A stretch of DNA of 64,000 bases from Saprospiraceae bacterium (GTDB taxonomy: Bacteria > Bacteroidota > Bacteroidia > Chitinophagales > Saprospiraceae). A model generated the notes under the pieces. It ran no database searches. It had not been told where the DNA came from and worked only from the letters and a program-made list of their open reading frames with translations. This document shows, piece by piece, positions 15,880 through 24,216 of the stretch; position 1 is the stretch's first letter; the number at the start of each line of letters is the position of its first letter. The position numbers and the translations under genes are program-made. The DNA lies in NCBI GenBank assembly GCA_028285545.1, contig JANQPA010000058.1:144167-208166 (forward strand), given 5' to 3'.

Positions 15880-18840
15880 ATGCTTAAACAAATTTTTCCT
15901 TTTTATTCGCTTTTAGTTTGTACTTTTCTAATTTCATGCCAGAACCAAAATCCACCTATTGAGGATTTAGACGACCAGAACTTCACCCAATACGTCAATC
16001 CTTTCATCGGTACCGGGGGGCATGGTCATACCTATCCGGGAGCTACCCTACCCTTTGGCATGGTCCAGTTAAGTCCAGATACCCGTCTTACTGGGTGGGA
16101 TGGATGCTCGGGCTACCATAATACAGACTTACTAGTTTATGGCTTTAGCCACACTCATCTTAGTGGAACGGGTGTTTCTGACTACGGAGATATTTTAATG
16201 ATGCCAACTACTGGTCCCATTCGATTCAATAATGGTTCGGACGGACAGCCTGGTTATGCCTCTATTTTTTCAAAAGACAAAGAAAAAGCCGAAGCGGGGT
16301 ATTATGCTACCCATTTGGAGGATTATAATATAGCAGTAGAACTAACAGCCACCGAGAGGGTGGGTTTTCATCGCTATCATTACCCCTCTGACCAGACCGC
16401 TAATCTAATCTTAGATTTGGATCATAGAGATAAATTATTAGCCAGTGAATTGGAAAAGGTCAGCGATAATGCGGTCAGTGGATATCGAATTTCTGATAAT
16501 TGGGCTAAACAACAACACGTTTATTTCTATGCACACTTTTCCAGACCTATTATTGAGATGAGTAGTGACACTCTTGGAGAAAATAAGAATTACGCTTTTC
16601 AATTTGCAGCTTCAGAAGAGCCATTATTGATAAAAGTTGGGATTTCCTCCGTTGACATTGAAGGGGCCAAAAAAAATCTGGAAAAGGAAGTTCCAGATTG
16701 GGATTTCGATAAGATCCGGAAACAGGCCACTGACAAATGGAATGATCAACTGAGCAAAATAAACATCCAATCCCAGGATGAGGATATCAAAACCATATTT
16801 TATACTGCCCTTTACCACACTACTATTGTTCCCAACCTCTTTTCAGATATAGACGGACGATTCCGTGGGATGGATCAGCAAATTTATCAGAATGATGATT
16901 TTGACCGCTATACTGTTTTTTCACTTTGGGATACTTATCGAGCGACCCACCCACTTTATACCATTATAGAACAGGAACGAACCAATCACTTTATTAAAAC
17001 CTTTCTCCAGCATTATGACGAAGGGGGTAAACTGCCCATGTGGGAGCTTTCCTGTAATTATACCGGATGTATGATTGGCTATCACGCTGTGCCTGTTATT
17101 GCTGATGCTTATGTTAAAGGCATCAGGGATTACGATGCACCCAAAGCCTTAAAAGCAATGATATCTACTGCCGAAGCGAATGAATTGGGTAAAGAATATT
17201 ATCGTGAATTTGGCTATATCCCAGCAGAAAAAGAACACGAATCGGTTTCCAAAACCCTGGAATATGCCTATGATGACTGGACTATTGCTCAGATGGCCAA
17301 GGCTTTAGGAGACACTGAAGCCTACCAAACTTTTATCCAAAGAGCGCAGAATTATAAAAACATGTTTGATCCGGTTTCCAAAATGATGCGTGGCAAATCC
17401 AATCACCGCTGGTGGCAGCCTTTTTATCCTGAGGAAATCAATTTTAATTATACGGAAGCTAATTCCTGGCAGTATAGTTTTTATGTGCCCCAGGATGTAG
17501 AAGGGCTGGCCCAACTTCATGGTGGTCCCGAAATGCTGGAACAAAAACTAGATGAACTCTTCACTACCAGTTCCGAAACCTATGGCCGGGATATGAAAGA
17601 TATATCTGGTATGATCGGTCAATATGCTCATGGTAATGAACCCAGTCATCATATGGCATATCTATACAATTACTTAGACAAATCCTGGAAAAGCCAAAAA
17701 TTAGTCCGGCAAATTTTGTCAGAGCAATACTCAAATGCTCCTGATGGTCTATCCGGAAATGAAGATTGCGGACAAATGTCAGCCTGGTACATCCTTAGCT
17801 CATTAGGCCTTTATGCAGTCAGTCCTGGTAATGATCAGTATAATATAGTAGCTCCTTTATTAGAAAAAGCAGATGTTCATCTTGAAAATGGTAAGGTATT
17901 TAAGATTAGAGTAAAAGGGCAATCACCCAATAATCCATATGTTCAATCTTTAAAATTAAACGGAAAAAACTATAACAAAGCATTTTTATTGCATAAGGAT
18001 ATAATGGAAGGGGGGACCCTGGAATTTGAATTGGGCCCCGAACCAAATCAGAGTTGGGGAGTAGGGATTACCAATCGGCCCAAAAGTACTATTGAAGACC
18101 AGCCTATTTTTCCCGTACCAGGATTCATCAAAGGTGGGCGATCATTTATTGGGCAGGATACGGTAGCTTTAAATCATCCGATTACCAATTCTAAGATCGG
18201 ATATACAACTGATGGTAGCGAGCCTCAATTTGATGAAGAAGGAAATGCACAAGGGAGTACCAAGCTTTTTGAAAAAGAGTTTATCATCGATACAAGTCTT
18301 ATAATAAAAGCCCTTGCCTGGCATCCGGACTTCGGCTCCAGTAATTCCATCGAAGCTTCCTTTATCGAAATTCCCAGCAATCGAAGCATAAAATTGACCA
18401 ATCCTTATGCTTCCTACTATGCCGCCGGAGGTGATATAGCCCTAATAGATTTTATTAGTGGTTCTGACGATTTTAGAACAGGGGAATGGCAGGGATACTA
18501 CGGAATGGACTTACAAGCAACCATTGATTTGGGGGTCATCACGGAAATCCAAAAGATTACTGTCAACTTTTTACAGGATCAAAATTCCTGGATTTTCATG
18601 CCAACTGAAGTTATTTTTGAAATCTCTTCCGATGGTAATCGCTTTGAAACAGTGGGTAGAGTAGAAACCACCACTCCTCCTGAAAAAGATGGTGGGCTGG
18701 TAGAAACTTTCCAGGCCCAATCCAATAAAAAAGCAAAATTCGTCCGTGTAACAGGAATCAACAGAAAAGTTTGCCCGGATTGGCATCAGGGAGCTGGTGG
18801 TAAAGCCTGGGTTTTTGCAGATGAAATAAGCATTAACTAG
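15880..18840 (+). CDS. GH92 alpha-mannosidase lipoprotein with C-terminal chitobiase-like and F5/8-type domains
   Basis: 986 residues. Lipobox LISC at about residue 20, so it is outer-membrane or periplasmic. The GH92 body starts at YVNPFIGTGGHGHTYPGA and contains HGNEPSHH (E587, catalytic acid) and GNEDCGQMSAWYI (catalytic-base region). GH92 enzymes are calcium-dependent exo-alpha-mannosidases that trim mannans and N-glycans. Residues about 745-830 resemble the chitobiase C-terminal domain, and about 845-986 look like an F5/8 discoidin carbohydrate-binding domain. Length exceeds the usual 750 residues because of these modules. It stands before cutC and a beta-mannosidase. Confidence 0.93.
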   Translation: MLKQIFPFYSLLVCTFLISCQNQNPPIEDLDDQNFTQYVNPFIGTGGHGHTYPGATLPFGMVQLSPDTRLTGWDGCSGYHNTDLLVYGFSHTHLSGTGVSDYGDILMMPTTGPIRFNNGSDGQPGYASIFSKDKEKAEAGYYATHLEDYNIAVELTATERVGFHRYHYPSDQTANLILDLDHRDKLLASELEKVSDNAVSGYRISDNWAKQQHVYFYAHFSRPIIEMSSDTLGENKNYAFQFAASEEPLLIKVGISSVDIEGAKKNLEKEVPDWDFDKIRKQATDKWNDQLSKINIQSQDEDIKTIFYTALYHTTIVPNLFSDIDGRFRGMDQQIYQNDDFDRYTVFSLWDTYRATHPLYTIIEQERTNHFIKTFLQHYDEGGKLPMWELSCNYTGCMIGYHAVPVIADAYVKGIRDYDAPKALKAMISTAEANELGKEYYREFGYIPAEKEHESVSKTLEYAYDDWTIAQMAKALGDTEAYQTFIQRAQNYKNMFDPVSKMMRGKSNHRWWQPFYPEEINFNYTEANSWQYSFYVPQDVEGLAQLHGGPEMLEQKLDELFTTSSETYGRDMKDISGMIGQYAHGNEPSHHMAYLYNYLDKSWKSQKLVRQILSEQYSNAPDGLSGNEDCGQMSAWYILSSLGLYAVSPGNDQYNIVAPLLEKADVHLENGKVFKIRVKGQSPNNPYVQSLKLNGKNYNKAFLLHKDIMEGGTLEFELGPEPNQSWGVGITNRPKSTIEDQPIFPVPGFIKGGRSFIGQDTVALNHPITNSKIGYTTDGSEPQFDEEGNAQGSTKLFEKEFIIDTSLIIKALAWHPDFGSSNSIEASFIEIPSNRSIKLTNPYASYYAAGGDIALIDFISGSDDFRTGEWQGYYGMDLQATIDLGVITEIQKITVNFLQDQNSWIFMPTEVIFEISSDGNRFETVGRVETTTPPEKDGGLVETFQAQSNKKAKFVRVTGINRKVCPDWHQGAGGKAWVFADEISIN

Positions 18841-18882
18841 TATTGGGTATTGGGTATTGGGTATTGGGTATTGGGTATTGGG
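18841..18882. repeat. Short tandem repeat, six copies of TATTGGG
   Basis: Six perfect heptamers begin on the first base after the GH92 stop codon. The same wording, inverted, occurs at about 13194-13212 (CCCAATACCCAATA), with a related octamer (CCCTAATA) at about 19941-19960. Confidence 0.95.
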
Positions 18883-19146
18883 TAATATGTCAATTTGCAG
18901 ATGGGAGGATGAGTAAATGTGCAGATTATTGATGCTACAATTCCGCGATGGTATGATGATTTGATAAAAAGTGTTTCGTATTGAATACAAATACAAAATC
19001 TGCAACATTTGCGAAATCCCTGACGACCGAAGGTGGTTGCGTGCCTAAAAATGTTTCAATTAACAACGAAACCTTCAATTTAGTAATACCAAACCTTTAA
19101 CTAAATAACTACTTAAAGTCATTAAACCACCATAATCTTTAACTTA
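18883..19146. other. Intergenic region between GH92 and cutC with repeat fragments
   Basis: No gene. 18891-18928 holds the TTTGCAGATG / AAATGTGCAGATT wording shared with 3394-3456. 19011-19052 includes TTGCGTGCCTAAAAATG, resembling TTTGCGTGCCAAAAAATG at 468-485 in front of argH. These look like parts of a dispersed intergenic repeat family. Confidence 0.5.
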
Positions 19147-19887
19147 ATGAAAAGAACCCTCGAACTCTGTGTAGACAGCCTACAATCTGCTCTTTATGCC
19201 CAGGCAAATGGAGCAGACCGAATCGAATTATGTGACAACCTCTTCCAGGGGGGGATCACCCCTAGTGCAGGTAAGATTAAACTGGTAAAAGAGTACCTAA
19301 GCATTCCTGTATTTGTCCTAATTCGACCGCGTAAAGCAGATTTTTTATACTCCGATCTGGAGTTTGAATTGATGCTAAAAAATATAGAAATGGCCAAATT
19401 CTTTGGGGCTGATGGAATTGTGTCCGGTGTTTTACTATCCGATGGTTCTTTTGATCTGCCAAGAATGGAAAAACTGGTGGAGGCCTCAAACCCATTACCC
19501 TTTACCTGTCATCGAGCCTTTGATCGCTGTTTAGATCCTTTTAGTGAACTAAATAATTTAGCAGATATCGGCGTTCAACGAATCCTTACCTCTGGTCAAC
19601 ATCCAAATGCCTTTGAGGTGCCTGATATGATTGAAAAGCTGGCTAAACAAGCACTTTCAAAGCTTAAAATCATGGTTTGTGGCAATCTACTTCCTGATAA
19701 TATTGATCCACTCCTGGAAATTAAGGAATTAGAAGAATTTCATGCGGCAGTACTCCACCCTGTTTACTCTAATATGGAAAAGAGAGGAAGCACTCCAATG
19801 GGCGACGAAACCATTGATAAAGAATTTCAATGGATGGAAGCCAAGCCAGAATTAATAAAGGGGCTTAGTGATAAAATTCACGCCTAA
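19147..19887 (+). CDS. cutC: CutC family TIM-barrel protein
   Basis: 246 residues with the family opening LELCVDSLQSALYAQANGADRIELCDNLFQGGITPS, shown here only as the start of the (beta/alpha)8 barrel, followed by VFVLIRPR, FHRAFD-like CHRAFDRC, and ILTSGQ. The family name comes from a copper-tolerance phenotype in E. coli, but a copper role is not well supported for most members. Here it lies between an alpha- and a beta-mannosidase, which suggests a part in sugar metabolism (inference). Cytoplasmic, no signal peptide. Confidence 0.92.
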   Translation: MKRTLELCVDSLQSALYAQANGADRIELCDNLFQGGITPSAGKIKLVKEYLSIPVFVLIRPRKADFLYSDLEFELMLKNIEMAKFFGADGIVSGVLLSDGSFDLPRMEKLVEASNPLPFTCHRAFDRCLDPFSELNNLADIGVQRILTSGQHPNAFEVPDMIEKLAKQALSKLKIMVCGNLLPDNIDPLLEIKELEEFHAAVLHPVYSNMEKRGSTPMGDETIDKEFQWMEAKPELIKGLSDKIHA

Positions 19888-19983
19888 TTATTCCTGTCAC
19901 CCAAAGGACAAGGAGTCTACTATAGAGTAAATAATTTAACCCTAATACCCTAATACCCAAAATACATATAACTTGCTATTAAA

Positions 19984-22524
19984 ATGAAAAACATTGATTT
20001 ACCAATAATCTCAAATTGGGGTCGTTTCGAAAAGGTCTTATTCATTTCTATTTTGATAATTACTTTACCCTTCAGCATGCAAGCCAACCGTAAAATTTCC
20101 CTTAATGAAAATTGGACTTTCCATCAATCCGGAAAGGAAAAAGTCTTTGACGCCAAAATTCCTGGAGTAGTTCATCTTGACCTGATTAGGCACCAACAAA
20201 TTCCCAATCCATTTTATGGCACTAATGAAGAAAAAGTACAATGGATTGAACAGGAGGATTGGGTTTATGAAATGTCTTTCGATTTGGAAGACTTAAATTC
20301 TACGAAAAGATATGACCTGGTATTTGAAGGGCTGGACACTTATGCAGAAGTAAATTTGAATGGACAAGAGATACTCCAGGCAGATAATATGTTTCGTCAA
20401 TGGCGGGTGAATGTAGGCTCTCTGCTTAAAAAAAAGGACAACCAACTGGTAATTCTATTTAAATCCCCCTTAAAAGTTAATCAGGACAAATTTGGAGGTC
20501 CTCCTTATCACAAGACTGCCGAAAATGATGCAGGCAAACAAAAAGTAAGCGTTTATACCCGTAAGGCTCCCTATCATTTTGGCTGGGACTGGGGTCCCAG
20601 GATGGTAAGTTGTGGGATTTGGAAGCCTGTATACCTGGAGGAATGGGATAAAATTCGAATTTCCGATGTTCAAGTATATCAAAAGGAGTTAAGTGAAAAT
20701 AAGGCGGTAGTGGAAGCTACGGTTAATATAGAAAATACAGGCCCGGGCAATTTCGTCCTTAAGATTAGAGACTCACAAGGTGACCAAATCATTGCAGAGC
20801 AGGTCATGGCCAATCCTTCAACCTCATTGACCTGGTCCGTAGTCAATCCTCAACTTTGGTGGCCTCATAATCTTGGAGAGCCATATATATATCATTGGGA
20901 ACTAGAAGTTTGGGAGGGCGGCATTCTGTTGGAAAAAAGGACGGTTACCCATGGTTTCAGAACCATAGAATTAATTGAAGAGGAAGATAATATTGGAAAA
21001 TCATTTTTTTTCAAAGTAAATGGGGAACCTGTATTTATGAAGGGTGCCAATTACATTCCCTCAGATGCTCTTTTACCTCGACGAACCAAAGCCGATATTG
21101 ATCGACTCCTTGGAGATGCCAAAGCCGTCAATATGAATATGATCAGAATATGGGGTGGAGGCATTTATGAAGAGGATTATTTTTACCAAAAATGTGATGA
21201 GTTGGGAATATTAATTTGGCAGGATTTCATGTTTGCCTGCAGTATGTATCCGGCAGATGAGCCCTTCTTATCGAATATTAGGGAAGAAATCAAACAAAAC
21301 ATTCGCAGGCTTCGCAATCACCCCAGTATTGCTATTTGGTGTGGAAATAACGAAATCAATGTGGCCTGGCATAACTGGGGTTGGCAGCTCCGTTTTTTGA
21401 TATCTAAAAAGGATTCTCAGAAAATGTGGGGAGATTATCAAACCATTTTCCATCAAACCATTCCTGGTTTATTAGAAGAGCTTGACCCCGACCGTCCCTA
21501 CACCACCACTTCTCCGTTAAGCAATTGGGGGAAGCTCAAAAACTTCAATAACTCTACCATGCACTTCTGGGGAGTTTGGCATGGCAGACAGCCCTTTTCG
21601 GATTATAAAATTTATGTAGGACGGTTTATGAGTGAGTATGGTTTTCAATCTTTTCCTGACTGGAAGACCATTGAGGCCTTTGCACCTCCCGAAGCTCGAA
21701 ATCTTGAATCTAAAGTGATGAAAAATCATCAAAAGAGCTATATCGGTAATGGGATGATTGCCAGTCATACTCGTTCCCATTTCAGAAAACCCAAAAATTT
21801 CCAGGACTTTGTCTATAAAAGTCAGTTAACGCAGCAGATAGGCATTCGAACGGCTATCCAATCTCATCGAGCACGAAAAGGACACTGCATGGGCACACTA
21901 TTTTGGCAGCTCAATGATTGCTGGCCTGGTCCTTCCTGGTCTAGTATTGATTATTTTGGTCGCTGGAAGGCCCTTCATTATGACTTACAAGAGTTATATG
22001 CAAATATTTTAATCGTTCCAGAACAAGATCACCAGGATTTGAGAATACATGTGGTTTCGGATGAGTTGGAAAGTCAAAAAGCCAAACTCACCATCACAGC
22101 CTTTACCTTAAATGGAAAAAAGTTGAAAGCCGAAGAATTTCTGGTTCAGATTAAAGCCAATAGTTCAAACCCTGTTAAAGATATCAACTGGAAAAAATTT
22201 ATCAGTGGCGGACACCGTAAATCCAGTTATTTAGAAATCAAACTGATTGCTGATGATAAAACTTTGGCCGAGACCCTGCATCACTTTGTTGTACCTCGTA
22301 CTTTGCGGCTGAAAAAACCCAAATTGGATTTGCAATTGGAAGGAAACAAAGTAGTGGTTCAAACCAATACTTTTGTGAAAGGCTTTTATCTTTTTTCGGA
22401 CAATGAAGATCTGCATTTTTCACAAAATTATGTTGATTTGCAATCCGGAAAAAGATATGAGTTCGAAGTGAAAGATGGGGCTAATCTAGAAGAACAGAAT
22501 ATCAAATATCTTATGGTTAATTAA
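19984..22524 (+). CDS. GH2 family beta-mannosidase
   Basis: 846 residues with an N-terminal hydrophobic export signal (about residues 19-36). The sequence follows the GH2 order: sugar-binding jelly roll (LNENWTFHQSG, PGVVHLDL), immunoglobulin-like domain, TIM barrel. Catalytic residues are E457 in WCGNNEIN (acid/base) and E551 in FMSEYGFQS (nucleophile). The motif KGANYIPSDALLPR and the WGWDWGPR block distinguish beta-mannosidases from beta-galactosidases. It would remove the core beta-mannose left after GH92 action, so the two fit an N-glycan or mannan route. Confidence 0.93.
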   Translation: MKNIDLPIISNWGRFEKVLFISILIITLPFSMQANRKISLNENWTFHQSGKEKVFDAKIPGVVHLDLIRHQQIPNPFYGTNEEKVQWIEQEDWVYEMSFDLEDLNSTKRYDLVFEGLDTYAEVNLNGQEILQADNMFRQWRVNVGSLLKKKDNQLVILFKSPLKVNQDKFGGPPYHKTAENDAGKQKVSVYTRKAPYHFGWDWGPRMVSCGIWKPVYLEEWDKIRISDVQVYQKELSENKAVVEATVNIENTGPGNFVLKIRDSQGDQIIAEQVMANPSTSLTWSVVNPQLWWPHNLGEPYIYHWELEVWEGGILLEKRTVTHGFRTIELIEEEDNIGKSFFFKVNGEPVFMKGANYIPSDALLPRRTKADIDRLLGDAKAVNMNMIRIWGGGIYEEDYFYQKCDELGILIWQDFMFACSMYPADEPFLSNIREEIKQNIRRLRNHPSIAIWCGNNEINVAWHNWGWQLRFLISKKDSQKMWGDYQTIFHQTIPGLLEELDPDRPYTTTSPLSNWGKLKNFNNSTMHFWGVWHGRQPFSDYKIYVGRFMSEYGFQSFPDWKTIEAFAPPEARNLESKVMKNHQKSYIGNGMIASHTRSHFRKPKNFQDFVYKSQLTQQIGIRTAIQSHRARKGHCMGTLFWQLNDCWPGPSWSSIDYFGRWKALHYDLQELYANILIVPEQDHQDLRIHVVSDELESQKAKLTITAFTLNGKKLKAEEFLVQIKANSSNPVKDINWKKFISGGHRKSSYLEIKLIADDKTLAETLHHFVVPRTLRLKKPKLDLQLEGNKVVVQTNTFVKGFYLFSDNEDLHFSQNYVDLQSGKRYEFEVKDGANLEEQNIKYLMVN

Positions 22525-22525
22525 T

Positions 22526-22546
22526 TCAAGTTGCGATGCAACTTGA
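22526..22546. terminator. Hairpin after the beta-mannosidase
   Basis: 9-bp arms (TCAAGTTGC / GCAACTTGA) around GAT begin just after the stop codon. No clear T-run follows, so termination is likely but not certain. Confidence 0.5.
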
Positions 22547-22550
22547 GTAG

Positions 22551-22661
22551 ATGGTAAAAAGTAAAAAGTAGAAAGATTTTTGACTTTTATTAAAGTTATA
22601 AGCCATTTCTTTGGAATAAAAGTATTTGTCTTTCTACTTTTTACCTTTCACATTTTACCAT
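22551..22661. repeat. Inverted-repeat element, copy 1
   Basis: Arms of about 26-33 bases rich in GTAAAAAGTAGAAAGA (left, 22551-22576) and its complement (right, 22629-22661), enclosing about 50 AT-rich bases. A second copy with the same arm wording is at 61503-61590. No coding capacity. Confidence 0.7.
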
Positions 22662-22662
22662 T

Positions 22663-23853
22663 TTAAAAAAAAGAATTTGCTGGATATACCTTAGCTCTAC
22701 CATTAATAATAATAGCAAATACCCGATCTTTTCGTTCAAGGCGATCATCTTCAAAAGCCAAAATAGACAATAAAAATTCATTATTAGTTTTATAATCTCC
22801 ATATGGGTAAATACCATAAGGTCGATCAAAACCGGTATCTGTGTTTAAAATTTCCGTTTCAGGATAGGCCATTTTCCAACTCTCCCAACTGGTTTCGATA
22901 TGACTTAGAATGGGCAGGGTTTCACCCATGCGAGCACCATTTACACAACGCCCTTCAAGCTGATGCCAAATGGAACTGGTGCTGGCATCAAAGGGCATCA
23001 GATTACTATTATATAAGAGGCCAGATACTCCAAAAAAGTCACTGGCATGCTGGCTAAGATCATAAATCTTGGCAGTCCCGGTAAGGGGGCAATAGGTCAG
23101 GCTAATGGGCACTCCTCCAACTATATCATTTACAACTTCATGGTAATCAAGGATAAAATGGGGATATGCTTTTTTCTCTCCGTTGATGTTTAAACCCACC
23201 ACTAGGTCTGATAATTCAGGTGCCTCTCCTCCTTCAGAGGTCTCCTCATAGGAAGAAAATTTTGGAGCATTGATAGAAGGTATACCATTTAATCCAGCAG
23301 CGCGGACTACATTATCTGTTGCAATCCCCCAATCTTCAGCAGCTTGGACATCGATGGTTTCGTTTAGAGTAGGTGTTCCATGAATTTCTGGTCTTGGATA
23401 CATGGCACCAAAGATCATCCAAAATCCCATGCCAGTATTTAATTCATTTAATTTGGCGCCGGTCCTGGGTCCCTCTACGGCATTACCCAACCAATCCCAC
23501 TTATTGCCTTCTTGATCTTTCATTACTATTGGAAACTCATCCCTCACACTGGTCAGGTCCAGTAATTGTCCATCTAACTCTCGATCAAAAGCATTGGCAA
23601 AGTCCCAAATTAAGCTAGCATCCACATCATTAGGAACATCATTATCAGTTATTAGGGAAGCACGCCCAACCAGTACTATATTTGTATTTTCAAATTCATC
23701 ATAAAATACGTGGATAGATTTATCTTGATTTGGATTATTTACAGGTGTGTTGGTGGGCGGAGTACTGATATCTTCTTTTTCATCCTTAGCGGATTGGCAG
23801 CCCAAAAGTATTCCTCCCAGGATTAAGCTCAAGATCCATATTTTGGTTTTCAT
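22663..23853 (-). CDS. DUF3179 family lipoprotein
   Basis: 396 residues; lipoprotein signal with LLGC (cysteine about 19) and a Thr/Pro/Asn-rich linker after it. The conserved DUF3179 parts are VVGLNINGEKKAYP, YHEVVNDIVGGVPISLTYCPLTGTA, FGVSGLLYNSNLMPFD and SIWHQLEGRC. The invariant cysteine in TYCPLTG and the later W/H residues suggest a redox or metal site, but no function is established. It is convergent with the beta-mannosidase and divergent from the propeller gene. Confidence 0.88.
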   Translation of the reverse strand: MKTKIWILSLILGGILLGCQSAKDEKEDISTPPTNTPVNNPNQDKSIHVFYDEFENTNIVLVGRASLITDNDVPNDVDASLIWDFANAFDRELDGQLLDLTSVRDEFPIVMKDQEGNKWDWLGNAVEGPRTGAKLNELNTGMGFWMIFGAMYPRPEIHGTPTLNETIDVQAAEDWGIATDNVVRAAGLNGIPSINAPKFSSYEETSEGGEAPELSDLVVGLNINGEKKAYPHFILDYHEVVNDIVGGVPISLTYCPLTGTAKIYDLSQHASDFFGVSGLLYNSNLMPFDASTSSIWHQLEGRCVNGARMGETLPILSHIETSWESWKMAYPETEILNTDTGFDRPYGIYPYGDYKTNNEFLLSILAFEDDRLERKDRVFAIIINGRAKVYPANSFF

Positions 23854-23938
23854 GGCAATTCAATATTTACCTACGAAGTTGACCATTTTCTTCAAAATAA
23901 GGTGTAAACTCAGCGACAAGTGGGTTGGGTAGGTGTTA

Positions 23939-24073
23939 GATATGTCATATTTAGACATGTCATGTCTAAAAAAAATCGACATATCCCTTGTATTGAAACA
24001 CCATAAAGTGTTTTGAATCAGAATTTTGTGTAAACAGCATAAGAACATGTCATGTCTAGACATGACATGACAT
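23939..24073. promoter_or_regulatory. Cluster of GACATG palindromes in a divergent promoter region
   Basis: Within the spacer of two divergent genes: GATATGTC at 23939-23946 pairs with GACATATC at 23978-23985; between them 23951-23969 is TTAGACATG-T-CATGTCTAA; and 24046-24069 is a perfect 24-bp palindrome centred on TCTAGA. All are built from the same GACATG half-site. It could be an operator array or a local repeat. Confidence 0.55.
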
Positions 24074-24216
24074 ATCACAACCTAAATAAAATAGTCCTTT
24101 TGGTATACAAATTTTCTAAATTGGCCGATTCTAGCCTATTTCCAAGTCATATTCCGTATTTTTGCTTGATTTAGAAATTATTCGACTCTATTGAACACCC
24201 TTTCGTAAGACTAAAA

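Noticed and set aside
18571..19008. Open frame of 145 codons on the minus strand containing repeated NTQYPIP
   Set aside because: It is the translation of the TATTGGG tandem repeat joined to the antisense of the GH92 3' end; no start context or domain.
22526..22546. Fourth copy of the TGCAAC-N3-GTTGCA operator
   Set aside because: The half-sites are in the opposite order (GTTGC-N3-GCAAC) and it follows a stop codon, so it is better read as a hairpin.
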